48,228 nt of DNA from an uncultured Lachnospiraceae bacterium (GTDB lineage: Bacteria > Bacillota > Clostridia > Lachnospirales > Lachnospiraceae): assembly GCA_947629525.1 (NCBI GenBank), contig CANREB010000017.1:1-48228 (forward strand), in the 5' to 3' direction. Position 1 is the stretch's first letter. The number at the start of each line of letters is the position of its first letter. The notes beneath the pieces were generated by a model. The model was given only the letters and a program-made list of their open reading frames with translations. It was not told the DNA's origin and did no database searches. The position numbers and the translations under genes were made by a program. Below, one piece after another: positions 6,839 to 15,734 of the stretch.

Positions 6839-8257
6839 TTATTGAGCCTCAATCGTGCTGCCGTTCTCCATATCGCTAAGATTTTGAAGCATATTGCTAT
6901 ATACAAACAGAATTATTCCGTTCCATTCAAAGTTTCTCCCGGCTGCATTGTCAGTTTCCTGCCAGACACCGTCGGCAGAAATATAGGAATTGCCTGTCTC
7001 ATTCAGCCCGCCTATATATTGTATGGTATTCTCGATTATTGCCGTGTATTCCTTGTTCGGAGTTATATAGTTTGTGAAGCCCAAAAGCCGCATATTGTCA
7101 AGACATTTCTCTACAGACCTCTCACCTGTACCGAAAATGTCATCTTTTCTTGCGTCGATCGATATTTTTTCAGTCTCATCCACCAGCTTTATCATAATCC
7201 GCGTGCAAAGATCCCTGTCGGGGGCGCTTTCCGAACCCATATAGGCAATAATGCCGTGAAAGATAAATCTGTTATCGCTGTAGCTTTCAGGTTCATTTTC
7301 AAAAAAGTTCAGAATAATGTCATTGTATTTCTTTGTCCCTTCAGATTTGAACAACTGTGCCGCGGCGTAAAACTGCGCCGCTTTTTTTGCTTTGGTATCA
7401 CAATCCTGCTTTTCAAGCCACTGCCATGCTTTCTCTGCCGCACTGCGGTACTCTTTTGCCACATTGTCCTGATATATTCCGAATGTGTTAAGACTCATTG
7501 TAATAGCGCCGCAGAACGCCGCCGTTGCATCATAATCCTCATACAGACTGCCGTCACCGTCCTGCTGCGACAAAAGCCACTGTGCCATATGAAGAAGTTC
7601 AGTAACCATGTCGTCATCATATCCCGAATTACTCAAATGCGCATAGGCTTCTTCATAAACAGATCCGCTGCACTGAAGCGAATACATCAGAATATCCATG
7701 CCAAAGCTTACATTGCATACGCTTTCCGCACTTTCCTCAAGTTTAACATTCGACACGTTTTCCAAAAGGCTGAGGAAAAAACTTTCATACGCATCCTGCG
7801 CTATCGCAAACGGATATGACTGCCCGACTATATCACTTTCTATGTAATATATGCCCGTTTCCGTAACTTGTGAAAAATCGCCTGTTCCAAGCTGTACACC
7901 GCTGAGCGTGTCTTTTTGCGACACCAGAATATTGCCTGTATAGACAGTCTCTTTATCTGACTTGCGCACTACCCTGAAAGTATCGCCATGCTCATCTCCA
8001 AAAAACATTACTTTTTTGGGGCGCTGCGCGCTGTATCCTGTCTGATTGACAAATATCTTTGTCCGGCTCTCGGGAAGTTCTATCCCCTGCTGCAAAAGCG
8101 CCGCTGCATACTGCTGGCTGCTCTCTGACGATTGCTGCAGATCCGCTAACGGATTGGGTACTTTTTCAGAGAAAGCACCGCATCCCGATATTAGGAACGG
8201 TATACTCAAAAATGCGCAAAACAGCTTAATGTTTTTTCTTATATCAATATTAAACAT
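6839..8257 (-). CDS. GH9-like lipoprotein with a CelD_N domain, probably not an active cellulase
   Basis: This 472-residue protein has a signal peptide with lipobox FLISGCG (cysteine about 26), then a linker rich in Q and S. KIFVNQTGYSAQRPKKVMF (about 67-85) is the typical start of the Ig-like CelD_N domain found ahead of family 9 glycoside hydrolases. The remaining 270 residues look like an all-helical toroid. However, the family 9 motif with two catalytic aspartates (GGWHDAGD-like) is not visible where expected, and the C-terminal stretch GRNFEWNGIILFVY is only a weak echo of the catalytic-glutamate region. It is shorter than usual active enzymes. Likely a carbohydrate- or wall-binding relative. 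Possible promoter: TGTACA-N18-TACAAT just upstream. Confidence 0.7.
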   Translation of the reverse strand: MFNIDIRKNIKLFCAFLSIPFLISGCGAFSEKVPNPLADLQQSSESSQQYAAALLQQGIELPESRTKIFVNQTGYSAQRPKKVMFFGDEHGDTFRVVRKSDKETVYTGNILVSQKDTLSGVQLGTGDFSQVTETGIYYIESDIVGQSYPFAIAQDAYESFFLSLLENVSNVKLEESAESVCNVSFGMDILMYSLQCSGSVYEEAYAHLSNSGYDDDMVTELLHMAQWLLSQQDGDGSLYEDYDATAAFCGAITMSLNTFGIYQDNVAKEYRSAAEKAWQWLEKQDCDTKAKKAAQFYAAAQLFKSEGTKKYNDIILNFFENEPESYSDNRFIFHGIIAYMGSESAPDRDLCTRIMIKLVDETEKISIDARKDDIFGTGERSVEKCLDNMRLLGFTNYITPNKEYTAIIENTIQYIGGLNETGNSYISADGVWQETDNAAGRNFEWNGIILFVYSNMLQNLSDMENGSTIEAQ

Positions 8258-8331
8258 ATAACACCTGTATCATTAAAACATTGTACTCATATACGTTTAT
8301 TATTGTACACGCATTTTCGCCGCAAGTAAAG

Positions 8332-8360
8332 AAAAAACTAGGCAGCCCTCAAGAGCTGCC
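8332..8360 (-). terminator. Rho-independent terminator of the amidohydrolase operon
   Basis: GGCAGC (8341-8346) and GCTGCC (8355-8360) form the stem; on the minus strand it is followed by TAGTTTTTTC. It starts three bases after the amidohydrolase stop codon. Confidence 0.85.
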
Positions 8361-8362
8361 AT

Positions 8363-9520
8363 TTAAAACTTATCATTTTTATATACTATATCCCCATTTA
8401 TTATTGTCATTACCGTATTGGTAAATATCTCCATAGGATTAGCGTCATATACAGCCAAGTCGGCATCTTTTCCTATTTCTATACTGCCTATCCGGTCATC
8501 AACTCCGCATATCTTAGCCGCATTTATCGTCATGGCACGGTATCCTTCTTCCGGCGGCAATCCTTGTTTTACGCACATACCAACGCACAATGGCAGGGAT
8601 TGGATAAGCGATACAGGGTGATCCGTTGTAACCGCGACCATTACGCCTGCCCTTGACAGTACTCCTGCCGTTTTGAAGGCAACATTCTGCACTTCTATCT
8701 TATTCCTGCTTGCAAAATCAGGTCCTACAATAGCCGGAAAGCCTTCCACTGCTATTTCCTCCGCTATCAGATGCCCTTCGCTGCAATGATCAAGAGTCAC
8801 ATTAAGTTCAAACTCTTTGGCTATCCTTATTGCGGTGAAAATGTCGTCCACGCGGTGAGCATGCGCTTTGAGTGGTATCTTTTTCTCGAATACAGGACGC
8901 CACGCTTCATAGTGAAAGCTGTATTCGGTCTTATTTTTGTCATAATCTTCCAAATACCGCCGTGCCTTTGTAAGCTCATCCCTCAGCAGTCCAGCGATCG
9001 CCATTCTTGTGACAGGCGACACACCCATTCCCGCATAATTGACTTTCGGATTTTCTCCGAAAGCAATCTTCATTGCTGAAGGTGCTTTCAACACCATATC
9101 GTCAATACGCCTTGCTCCGCCCGTCTTTACAACCGCAAATTGACCGCCGACAACATTAGAGCTGCCGGGGCCAATATTTGCTGACGTAATGCCTGTCCTG
9201 ACCGCATCATGAAAAGCCGCGTCCATCGCGTTAATAGCGTCTATGGCGCGCAGCATAGGCGTTATCGGGTGGACTGTTTCATTACAGTCGTCACCTTCCT
9301 GTCCTTTTTTCTCCTCGGTAATACCCATATGGCAGTGCGCTTCAATAAGCCCCGGCATCACTAATCTGTTACTCAGATCTATCACATTACAATCTGCCGA
9401 TTCCGGCAGTGTGATCTCAGGCGCAACGTCAAGTATCTTGCCGTCTTTTATAAGTATACTGCCTTCAAAAGTACCTGCGTCGCCGTTTTTCATGGTGCGT
9501 ATCACTGCATTTTTTAACAT
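8363..9520 (-). CDS. Amidohydrolase family protein (imidazolonepropionase-like)
   Basis: This 385-residue metal-dependent hydrolase has the N- and C-terminal beta-sandwich segments and TIM barrel of the superfamily. Metal-binding motifs are EAHCHMG (about 58-64), KAHAHRVDD (about 220-228), LDHCSEGH (about 243-250) and TTDHPVS (about 303-309). NVVGGQFAV in the barrel is typical of the imidazolonepropionase-like subgroup, whose substrates are often unknown. The start at 9520 is chosen because GGGCGG lies six bases before it; an ATG six bases earlier touches the ribosome binding site, and a longer frame would run into the upstream gene. It sits 16 bases after the spoIIQ-like gene, so it is probably the last gene of that operon. 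No histidine-degradation genes are nearby. Confidence 0.85.
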   Translation of the reverse strand: MLKNAVIRTMKNGDAGTFEGSILIKDGKILDVAPEITLPESADCNVIDLSNRLVMPGLIEAHCHMGITEEKKGQEGDDCNETVHPITPMLRAIDAINAMDAAFHDAVRTGITSANIGPGSSNVVGGQFAVVKTGGARRIDDMVLKAPSAMKIAFGENPKVNYAGMGVSPVTRMAIAGLLRDELTKARRYLEDYDKNKTEYSFHYEAWRPVFEKKIPLKAHAHRVDDIFTAIRIAKEFELNVTLDHCSEGHLIAEEIAVEGFPAIVGPDFASRNKIEVQNVAFKTAGVLSRAGVMVAVTTDHPVSLIQSLPLCVGMCVKQGLPPEEGYRAMTINAAKICGVDDRIGSIEIGKDADLAVYDANPMEIFTNTVMTIINGDIVYKNDKF

Positions 9521-9536
9521 GAGCATCCGCCCTTTT

Positions 9537-10439
9537 TTATTCATCGCTGCTTCCATTAGCCACATCCATAGGATTTATGGGTTCTCCGTCTTTCGTCAGC
9601 TTATAGTATATATTTGTACCCTCTTCGGTATAATATATTGTCGGCTTCGCTACCTTTCCTACCATATCGCCTGCGTTTACCATATCGCCGACGCTTAAAT
9701 TGATATCGTCAAGCTGCCCGTATGTCAGTTCATATCCGTTTCCGATATCAAAACTTATGGTATTTCCTGTCTGAGCGTCATAATAAATATCCGTCACTAT
9801 GCCATTAGCCGCTGCCGTGATTATCTCGCCTTCCGTCGCCGCCACAACAAGAGCAGGATTATATCTGTACTGCTGCATCGTACTATGATATACAGCCTTG
9901 TCCATGCTGTAATTTAAAAGTATATCCCCTACTATAGGAAGCCTGAGCGTCTCTCCTTCTCCAAAATTGACTTCCGGCTTTGCCACTGTCTCCGTCCCGT
10001 TTTCGATGGCTGGTTCACTTGCCGTATTATTCTCATCCATAAATACAGCTGCCTTATCTGTGCCTTCTATCGGTGTATTTGACACATCGCCCGAATTTAC
10101 CTCTGTATATGCGGGATCGACATCCATATCGTTATTATTGCTTAAGTCACTGTAATCTCTGGTAAATCTCGTGTCCGGCACTGTGCCCGCCAAATCGCTT
10201 ACTTTTCCTGAAACGGATTTTTGGTTATTTGCAGTGCTTTCCTGTTCGGTATCCTGAGTCTCTGCGCTTTCCTGTTCCATCTTTGCAAAATCTATCCGAT
10301 TTTCCTCAGAGTCTGCCCTGCCGTGTGACGACATATATACACCTGCAAGAGTAAGGGCTGACAGCACGAATACTGATGCTGCTATTATGCTCACCTTTTC
10401 TTTTTGTAAGGCGGGCCGTTTCTTATTACGTCTATTCAT
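9537..10439 (-). CDS. spoIIQ: SpoIIQ-like protein with a degenerate M23 (LytM) domain
   Basis: This 300-residue protein has a basic N-terminus, one membrane segment (about 15-37), a long low-complexity acidic Ser/Thr/Asn linker, and a LytM fold (about 185-290). In sporulating Firmicutes SpoIIQ sits in the forespore membrane, forms a channel with SpoIIIAH and works with SpoIID and SpoIIM in engulfment. Every zinc ligand of the M23 fold is replaced: the H-x(3)-D site reads NPALVV, the YxHLS histidine reads YGQLD, and the HLH motif reads NIYYKL. It is therefore structural, not a peptidase. The neighbour upstream is SpoIID-like, the order known from Clostridioides difficile. The ATG at 10439 has GGAGG six bases ahead. 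Confidence 0.75.
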   Translation of the reverse strand: MNRRNKKRPALQKEKVSIIAASVFVLSALTLAGVYMSSHGRADSEENRIDFAKMEQESAETQDTEQESTANNQKSVSGKVSDLAGTVPDTRFTRDYSDLSNNNDMDVDPAYTEVNSGDVSNTPIEGTDKAAVFMDENNTASEPAIENGTETVAKPEVNFGEGETLRLPIVGDILLNYSMDKAVYHSTMQQYRYNPALVVAATEGEIITAAANGIVTDIYYDAQTGNTISFDIGNGYELTYGQLDDINLSVGDMVNAGDMVGKVAKPTIYYTEEGTNIYYKLTKDGEPINPMDVANGSSDE

Positions 10440-10507
10440 CTTCAACCTCCATTTGTCTTCTTCCTGTTTATTTGTCGCTTAGCCGCTCTGCTTTTGCAGC
10501 TTGGCTT

Positions 10508-10520
10508 TACTACAGTAGTA
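10508..10520. repeat. Palindrome TACTAC-A-GTAGTA upstream of the spoIIQ-like gene
   Basis: A perfect 6-base inverted repeat with a one-base centre lies about 69 bases before the spoIIQ-like start, in the 117-base gap after spoIID. It is a plausible operator for a separate promoter. No clear sigma-F or sigma-A promoter could be picked out beside it. Confidence 0.45.
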
Positions 10521-10556
10521 GCATTTCCGAAATTTACTGATTTATTCAGTCTTAAA

Positions 10557-11213
10557 TCAATTTCCGGAAGATAGGTCGATTTGAATATCGTCATAAAAAT
10601 AATTTAAGATCTCATTGAAATCTTTACCCTCTTTTGCAAGTTCTGCCGCATAATTGACAGAAAGCCCATCCCCCCTGCCTGCCATGCCAATCGAAATATC
10701 CCAGTCGGAAGTAGTATAAAACGGAGCTGCAATTACCGTCCTCCTTTCAGAGTTTTTATCCGTAATTACAGCTCCTGTTGTGTCGCGGACAGCCTCGACT
10801 ATCTCATCAAATCCTGACGGATTGCCGCTTCGTTTCTTTATATATAACCCGCTTTTATACAGATCCAGATGTTTCGGACGCATATGCTGTTCCCATTCAT
10901 ATACAAGATTTGTACGGCATATTATTGCCAGTGCCTTTAGATATTCCTGACGTTTCTTAGCAGGGTTTACCGTATCGTCAAAATCTGACAGAACATCCCA
11001 AGGCACAAGCGCGCTGACCATATACGGCACTATATCCTCGGGGGTATATTCATATGTACCATTGCTCTCTTTGACAATAACGCTAAAGGGCAGTTCGGTG
11101 ACATCTATGTCATTTTTTCCCTCCTCGGATATACGCTGCTCAGGCTTTATTATAAAACTTGCTGCCACAGGTACACATATGATAAACATAAAAATCCAAA
11201 TGAGCTTTTTCAA
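10557..11213 (-). CDS. spoIID: SpoIID-like protein with the catalytic glutamate lost
   Basis: This protein has an N-terminal signal anchor (KKLIWIFMFIICVPVAASFI) and a single SpoIID domain: YLKALAIICRTNLVYEW corresponds to the ALKAQAVAARTYA core, and the C-terminus GDGLSVNYAAELAKEGKDF to the GMSQYGA-x-A-x-EG-x-SY motif. SpoIID is a lytic transglycosylase that trims peptidoglycan during engulfment. The catalytic glutamate of the VAGEMP motif is replaced here: the region reads VSALVP. At about 218 residues it is also shorter than the Bacillus protein (about 340). The start is uncertain: a TTG at 11213 with AGGGA ahead is chosen; a GTG at 11261 overlaps the acyltransferase by eight bases but has no ribosome binding site. 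Confidence 0.7.
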   Translation of the reverse strand: MKKLIWIFMFIICVPVAASFIIKPEQRISEEGKNDIDVTELPFSVIVKESNGTYEYTPEDIVPYMVSALVPWDVLSDFDDTVNPAKKRQEYLKALAIICRTNLVYEWEQHMRPKHLDLYKSGLYIKKRSGNPSGFDEIVEAVRDTTGAVITDKNSERRTVIAAPFYTTSDWDISIGMAGRGDGLSVNYAAELAKEGKDFNEILNYFYDDIQIDLSSGN

Positions 11214-11253
11214 TGCAGTCCCTGCTTTCCAAATATGGAAGTTCTCTGCTATT

Positions 11254-12975
11254 TTATGCACGATCGGGATTTTTATGCTTTTTTGCTATTTTATCAAATA
11301 TCACATTTAAAACTATCACGACCGTATTGTCAAATACCACTGCCATAACAAGGCATACCGCAAGCGTAAGCAGGACTGTAACTGCTATTCCCCCGATACA
11401 TCCGAAACGCAGCGCGTTCACATGCAGTTTTCCCTGCACTACGACAAAAAGCGCATACCAATGGATAAGTATTATCGAATAGCTGTACTTTGACAAAAGC
11501 CTTACGGCTAAATTGGAATGTCCCGCAAACTGCTTTTTTAGTTTTAAAAACAGTAAAAATATGCCGCTTGAAGTTAATATCATAGTAGTCGCGCTGTTGT
11601 ATACATAATTCATCCGCGACGGATCCAAAAATACTACCGCCGTCATAATAATATATGAAATGACAGCCGCGGCAAAAACTGCCGTATCGCGCTTGCCGTC
11701 CGGTTGTTCCTTATCTTTTCTATACATAATATAGCCAAGCAGGAATATGCCTTCCCAGCCTGCCAAAAAGTTTGACGCGCCGAATGTCATTCCGAAAAGC
11801 GGCAGATATGTCGTAAGCATATTGAGCGTCAATATAACAGCCGCAAGAGCGGTAAGCTGTCTGTCACTTAGCTTTTGCACCATTACACGGAAAAACGGCG
11901 TTGCAATATAAAGTGCAACAATCGTATAAATAAGCCAAAGGTGCGGCCCTGCATCGGGCGCCCCCGTCACAATACGTTTAAACGACGACGCTATGTTTTT
12001 TGGCGGAAGAAAACTTACTTCGTTATTTAATGATAAAAGCAGAAGATAATATGCGGCTAACGGTATTATAACCCTTGAGGCACGCTTAACGTAAAACGTA
12101 CCGACACTCTCCTTGTCCGCGCTCGCGTTCAGCAGCAGCGCGCCTGAAAGCATTACATATATAAGATTGCAGCATAATCCAAGGCTCAGACCGCACACAA
12201 GTATCAGCCGTTTCCAGTCTGAATCCGCAAGCTCTGTCATCGGCGAACATGTATGGGCAAGTATGACCAGAACTGCCGCCGATACGCGCATATAATCAAA
12301 ATATACTGCTCTGCCCGGTTCAGGTTTTGAGCCGAAAAGAATATATGAAGCATATCCGCCCATGCCAAGCGACAACTCTCTGCGCTTTGCCCCATGCGCC
12401 CAAAATATAAGGCAGAAGCCGATGATTATAGCTGGGAAATACCATAGACAGTGGTTTATCGTTTCGTTTGACACAAACGGTTCCGAAACAGTTTCGCCCG
12501 TTGATATATTGATCTGCGTTATCGTAAAGCTGCCGTCTATATCAATACGGAATACGCTGTAGCCATCAAGCGGAACAGGGATTATGACGCTGTCCTTACC
12601 TGCGTTCAATTTGGTTTTCACGGAATTTTTCTCGGAATAATCCTCATTTTCTTTTGCATAAAAAAGCTGTATCGGAAGCTCCTGCTGTGATGCAGTCACG
12701 TCATTGTCAAAGACAAGTTCCACGCCCCCTATGCTTTTGCCGCTTAAAGCCACCTCATTTGCAAATGCAAGATAAAACTGCGGGTCATCGCTTTCTGCCT
12801 CAAAGTGCTTTTGAGTACCAGCATCCGAAACCTTATAGCCTTGTGCGCCAAAATAGCATTTCTCCAATACGCTTATCTCTTCTCCCTGCTGCGTATAATT
12901 GTAATCAAGATTGATATAAAATGTCACGCACATTGCTATTATTATCGTCGCTGTCAATATAATGTATTTTTTCAT
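11254..12975 (-). CDS. Membrane acyltransferase (acyltransferase 3 family) with an N-terminal extracytoplasmic domain
   Basis: This 573-residue protein has one N-terminal membrane segment, about 160 residues of beta-rich extracytoplasmic sequence, then a second membrane segment and about ten more. The catalytic half begins YFDYMRVSAAVLVILAHT (about 225-242), with the arginine and histidine of the OafA/YrhL family. Such enzymes move acetyl or succinyl groups onto cell-surface glycans or lipids. The N-terminal domain may bind the acceptor; that is inference. The ATG at 12975 has GAGG six bases ahead. The gene overlaps or abuts the spoIID-like gene and probably heads its operon. The acceptor is unknown; spore or wall polysaccharide is possible. 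Confidence 0.85.
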   Translation of the reverse strand: MKKYIILTATIIIAMCVTFYINLDYNYTQQGEEISVLEKCYFGAQGYKVSDAGTQKHFEAESDDPQFYLAFANEVALSGKSIGGVELVFDNDVTASQQELPIQLFYAKENEDYSEKNSVKTKLNAGKDSVIIPVPLDGYSVFRIDIDGSFTITQINISTGETVSEPFVSNETINHCLWYFPAIIIGFCLIFWAHGAKRRELSLGMGGYASYILFGSKPEPGRAVYFDYMRVSAAVLVILAHTCSPMTELADSDWKRLILVCGLSLGLCCNLIYVMLSGALLLNASADKESVGTFYVKRASRVIIPLAAYYLLLLSLNNEVSFLPPKNIASSFKRIVTGAPDAGPHLWLIYTIVALYIATPFFRVMVQKLSDRQLTALAAVILTLNMLTTYLPLFGMTFGASNFLAGWEGIFLLGYIMYRKDKEQPDGKRDTAVFAAAVISYIIMTAVVFLDPSRMNYVYNSATTMILTSSGIFLLFLKLKKQFAGHSNLAVRLLSKYSYSIILIHWYALFVVVQGKLHVNALRFGCIGGIAVTVLLTLAVCLVMAVVFDNTVVIVLNVIFDKIAKKHKNPDRA

Positions 12976-13012
12976 GGTCTTCCTCATTTCAAAACTGTAT
13001 TTTTATATAATT

Positions 13013-13041
13013 AGAATAACCGCTGTAAGAAAATAAATCAA
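13013..13041 (-). promoter_or_regulatory. Predicted promoter of the acyltransferase-spoIID-spoIIQ operon
   Basis: TTGATT (13036-13041), 17 bases, TATTCT (13013-13018), squeezed between the glgD terminator and the acyltransferase start. It looks like a vegetative sigma-A promoter, not a sigma-E or sigma-F one. Confidence 0.5.
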
Positions 13042-13042
13042 T

Positions 13043-13079
13043 AAAAAAAATCCCGCTGCCAATACAGCGGGATTTTTTT
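13043..13079 (-). terminator. Terminator of the glgCD operon
   Basis: TCCCGCTG and CAGCGGGA form a GC-rich stem with loop CCAATA, flanked by eight adenines on one side and seven thymines on the other. It begins two bases after the glgD stop and could work in both directions. Confidence 0.9.
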
Positions 13080-13081
13080 GT

Positions 13082-14230
13082 CTATACATTTTTTCTTTTC
13101 TCAACAAATACAGGGAATGAATCCGTACCCTTAAGCTCCTTGTAAGCCGAAATATGCACATTCTTGTCTGTTATCGTATATTCCACATCGGCGCCTGTCT
13201 CTATAACTGTATCCTGCATAAGAACACAGTTTCTTACTTTAGCGCCTTTGCCGATCTTAACGCCTCTGAAGAGAATGCTGTTTTCGACTTCGCCCTCGAT
13301 AATGCAGCCGTCTGCCGCCATCACATTCTTTACATGGACGCCGTTCATATAGCGTGTCGGATTATCGTCACGTATCTTTGTGTATATAGGACTGGGTGAG
13401 AACAATCCTTCCACGTTGTCGGCATTAAGCATCTTCATATTCTCTCTGAAATAACTTCTGGTGCTGACGATACGCGCATAGTAGCCTGTATGCTGATAAC
13501 CGCGTACATTCAATGTGCCAAGTTTAGGCGCGATGATGTCGCGTTCAAAATAGGTAAGACCGCTCACATACGCCGCCTCTATCTGCTCTATCAACAGCTT
13601 TCTGTTGATAACGTAGATGTTCATCGATACATTCTTTTCACCGCTCTCTTTATCATTGACTACAATGTTTTTGACTCTTCCGTCGTCCGCTACATCAAGC
13701 GTATAATATAAGTCTTTTTTAGTTATGTCAATATTTACCAAGTCAGCGGGTATCTCTTCCTTAGTGTATGCAATTGTGACATCCGCGCTGCTGTCTATAT
13801 GCTGCTGCAGCAGATCCGCGAAATCAAAATTTACCGCAATATTGGTGTCAGCCATAATAACATATTTCTCGCTTTGGCGTTTAAGGTAATCAAGAATACT
13901 TGCAAGCGCCTCCACGCGTCCGTTATATACGTTTACCGTCTTCTGGGCAAACGGCGGTATTATATTAAGTCCTCCCTTTTTACGGGTCAGATCCCATTCA
14001 CGTCCTGAACCAAGGTGATCCATCAATGAATGATAATTTTTCTTAACAATAAGCGATATATTGTCAATGCCGCTGTTTACCATACTGGACAGCACAAAGT
14101 CCACCATCCTGTAACGGCTTGCAAACGGTATCGATGCCATCAGACGCTCGGCAACAAGCTCAGGCACCAATGAATCATAGCTGTTTGGGAACAAAATCCC
14201 CATTGCTGAATCTGCATTTGAATTTACCAT
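13082..14230 (-). CDS. glgD: Glucose-1-phosphate adenylyltransferase subunit GlgD
   Basis: This 382-residue protein is the divergent partner of GlgC in Firmicutes. It keeps the nucleotidyltransferase fold ([18 protein letters not shown] at about 39-56) and a left-handed beta-helix at the C-terminus. It starts [16 protein letters not shown], so the GGxGxRL nucleotide-binding loop of GlgC is missing, as usual for GlgD, which modulates GlgC in a heteromeric enzyme. The start codon overlaps the glgC stop by seven bases (ATGGTAA), so translation is coupled and the subunits are made in step. The pair makes ADP-glucose for glycogen. Confidence 0.93.
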   Translation of the reverse strand: MVNSNADSAMGILFPNSYDSLVPELVAERLMASIPFASRYRMVDFVLSSMVNSGIDNISLIVKKNYHSLMDHLGSGREWDLTRKKGGLNIIPPFAQKTVNVYNGRVEALASILDYLKRQSEKYVIMADTNIAVNFDFADLLQQHIDSSADVTIAYTKEEIPADLVNIDITKKDLYYTLDVADDGRVKNIVVNDKESGEKNVSMNIYVINRKLLIEQIEAAYVSGLTYFERDIIAPKLGTLNVRGYQHTGYYARIVSTRSYFRENMKMLNADNVEGLFSPSPIYTKIRDDNPTRYMNGVHVKNVMAADGCIIEGEVENSILFRGVKIGKGAKVRNCVLMQDTVIETGADVEYTITDKNVHISAYKELKGTDSFPVFVEKRKNV

Positions 14231-15432
14231 ACCTTGCCGCCTCCCTCTACATCACTTGATACCATAGCTTTAGGTCCTATGACAGCACCTTCTCCTATGA
14301 CCACATTTGAACCTATCGTTGCAACACCTTTCTCATCGCCCTCGGGCATCGCACCGACAACCGCGTCTTTTTCTATCACTACGTTTTCTGCTATTATGCA
14401 GTGCTTAACCTGCGCGCCTGCTTTAATCACGCTGCCGCCCATAACGACTGCGTCCTCTATCACAGCGCCTTTCTCAACCTTAACACCCGCAAACAGTATC
14501 GAATGATTGACTTCTCCCTCAATATCGCATCCGTCAGTGATCATTGAGTTCTCAAGTATGGCATTCTCGCCTATCCTGTGACCTGTCATACCGCTGTTCC
14601 TGCTGTATATTCTCCATGAGTCGTCGAACAGGTTGATACCGCTGTTTTCAGGGTCAAGCACTTCCATATTGGCTTCCCAAAGTGATGATATCGTTCCCAC
14701 ATCTTTCCAGTATCCGTCAAAGCGGTAAGCATACATATCTCTCTTATCGCGCAGCAGATTGGGTATGATGTTTTTACCAAAGTCATTCTCTGAACTGGGG
14801 TCATTCTCGTCTTCTATCAGGTACTGTTTGAGAATGTTCCAGTTAAAGATGTAAATACCCATTGAAGCAAGGTTTGACTTAGGCTCCTTTGGCTTTTCCT
14901 GAAATTCCGTGATCTTGTCATTCTCATCAGTTACCATCAAGCCAAAGCGTCCCGCTTCGTCCCAAGGCACCTCCATAACGGCTACGCTGAACTCCGCGCC
15001 TTTTGCCTTATGGAACTCAAGGAAATCACTGTAGTCCTGCTTACAAATCTGGTCGCCTGACAGAATGATGACATATTTCGGGTCATACCGCTCAATAAAG
15101 CTGATATTCTGATAGATAGCGTTCGCTGTTCCTTTGTACCAGTCAGAACCGCTTGCCTGCTGATACGGCGGCAGCACATGAACGCCTCCATGTAATCTGT
15201 CCAAATCCCAAGGTTGTCCATTACCGATATACTCATTCAGCACAAGAGGCTGATACTGTGTAAGTATACCGACCGTGTCAATGCCCGAATTGACACAATT
15301 TGACAGCGGGAAGTCGATGATACGATATTTCCCGCCAAAGGGGACCGCAGGTTTTGCCAGCTTCTGCGTCAGCGTGTACAGACGCGAGCCCTGCCCTCCG
15401 GCAAGCAGCATTGCAATCATTTCTTTTGCCAT
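14224..15432 (-). CDS. glgC: Glucose-1-phosphate adenylyltransferase, catalytic subunit
   Basis: This 402-residue enzyme makes ADP-glucose from glucose-1-phosphate and ATP, the committed step of glycogen synthesis. The N-terminal loop [20 protein letters not shown] (about 8-27), the [16 protein letters not shown] block and the sugar-phosphate region [12 protein letters not shown] are intact, followed by hexapeptide-type repeats ([25 protein letters not shown]). A GAGGAGG site precedes the ATG, and TATAAT at 15469-15474 is the likely -10. Glycogen synthase and branching enzyme are not in the window, but phosphorylase GlgP lies 3 kb upstream. Confidence 0.96.
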   Translation of the reverse strand: MAKEMIAMLLAGGQGSRLYTLTQKLAKPAVPFGGKYRIIDFPLSNCVNSGIDTVGILTQYQPLVLNEYIGNGQPWDLDRLHGGVHVLPPYQQASGSDWYKGTANAIYQNISFIERYDPKYVIILSGDQICKQDYSDFLEFHKAKGAEFSVAVMEVPWDEAGRFGLMVTDENDKITEFQEKPKEPKSNLASMGIYIFNWNILKQYLIEDENDPSSENDFGKNIIPNLLRDKRDMYAYRFDGYWKDVGTISSLWEANMEVLDPENSGINLFDDSWRIYSRNSGMTGHRIGENAILENSMITDGCDIEGEVNHSILFAGVKVEKGAVIEDAVVMGGSVIKAGAQVKHCIIAENVVIEKDAVVGAMPEGDEKGVATIGSNVVIGEGAVIGPKAMVSSDVEGGGKVW

Positions 15433-15734
15433 ATTTTACCTCCTCATAATTTTCTTTGTTTTATCAAAATTATACTATAAATTTCCAAAAAATGGTAGTC
15501 TTTTGTGCAATTTCATTATAATTTTTATAAAATGCGGTGTTAAGCCGCATATAATTTTTTAATAAGGCTATATTATTTTATGATTTTGATTTTTAATTTA
15601 TGAAGACAACCTCATAGTAATTTTAAGCAAAACTGGAATGATAAAAACTGCCGGCTATCCCGCAGCAACAAAAAAACGGTCAGAGTTATGCACATTTTTC
15701 AAATTTTGCATAACTCCGACCGGACTTTAATTCA
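15433..15734. other. 302-base gap between glgC and the hydratase gene
   Basis: No gene with a ribosome binding site is visible. It holds the likely glgC -10 TATAAT (15469-15474, minus), a perfect hairpin ATGCGG-N7-CCGCAT (15532-15550) followed on the minus strand by TTTTAT, and the hydratase terminator (15670-15722). The rest is AT-rich. If transcription reads in from upstream, the 15532-15550 hairpin could act as a weak second terminator. Confidence 0.6.
15670..15722 (-). terminator. Terminator of the hydratase gene
   Basis: CGGTC-A-GAGTTATGCA (15677-15692) pairs with TGCATAACTC-C-GACCG (ending 15722), a 16-base stem with one mismatch. On the minus strand it is followed by seven thymines. 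Confidence 0.88.

Noticed and set aside
6758..7819. Long plus-strand open frame, 353 codons
   Set aside because: Entirely antisense to ddl and the GH9-like lipoprotein, both of which have clear motifs; the residue mix is typical of a shadow frame.
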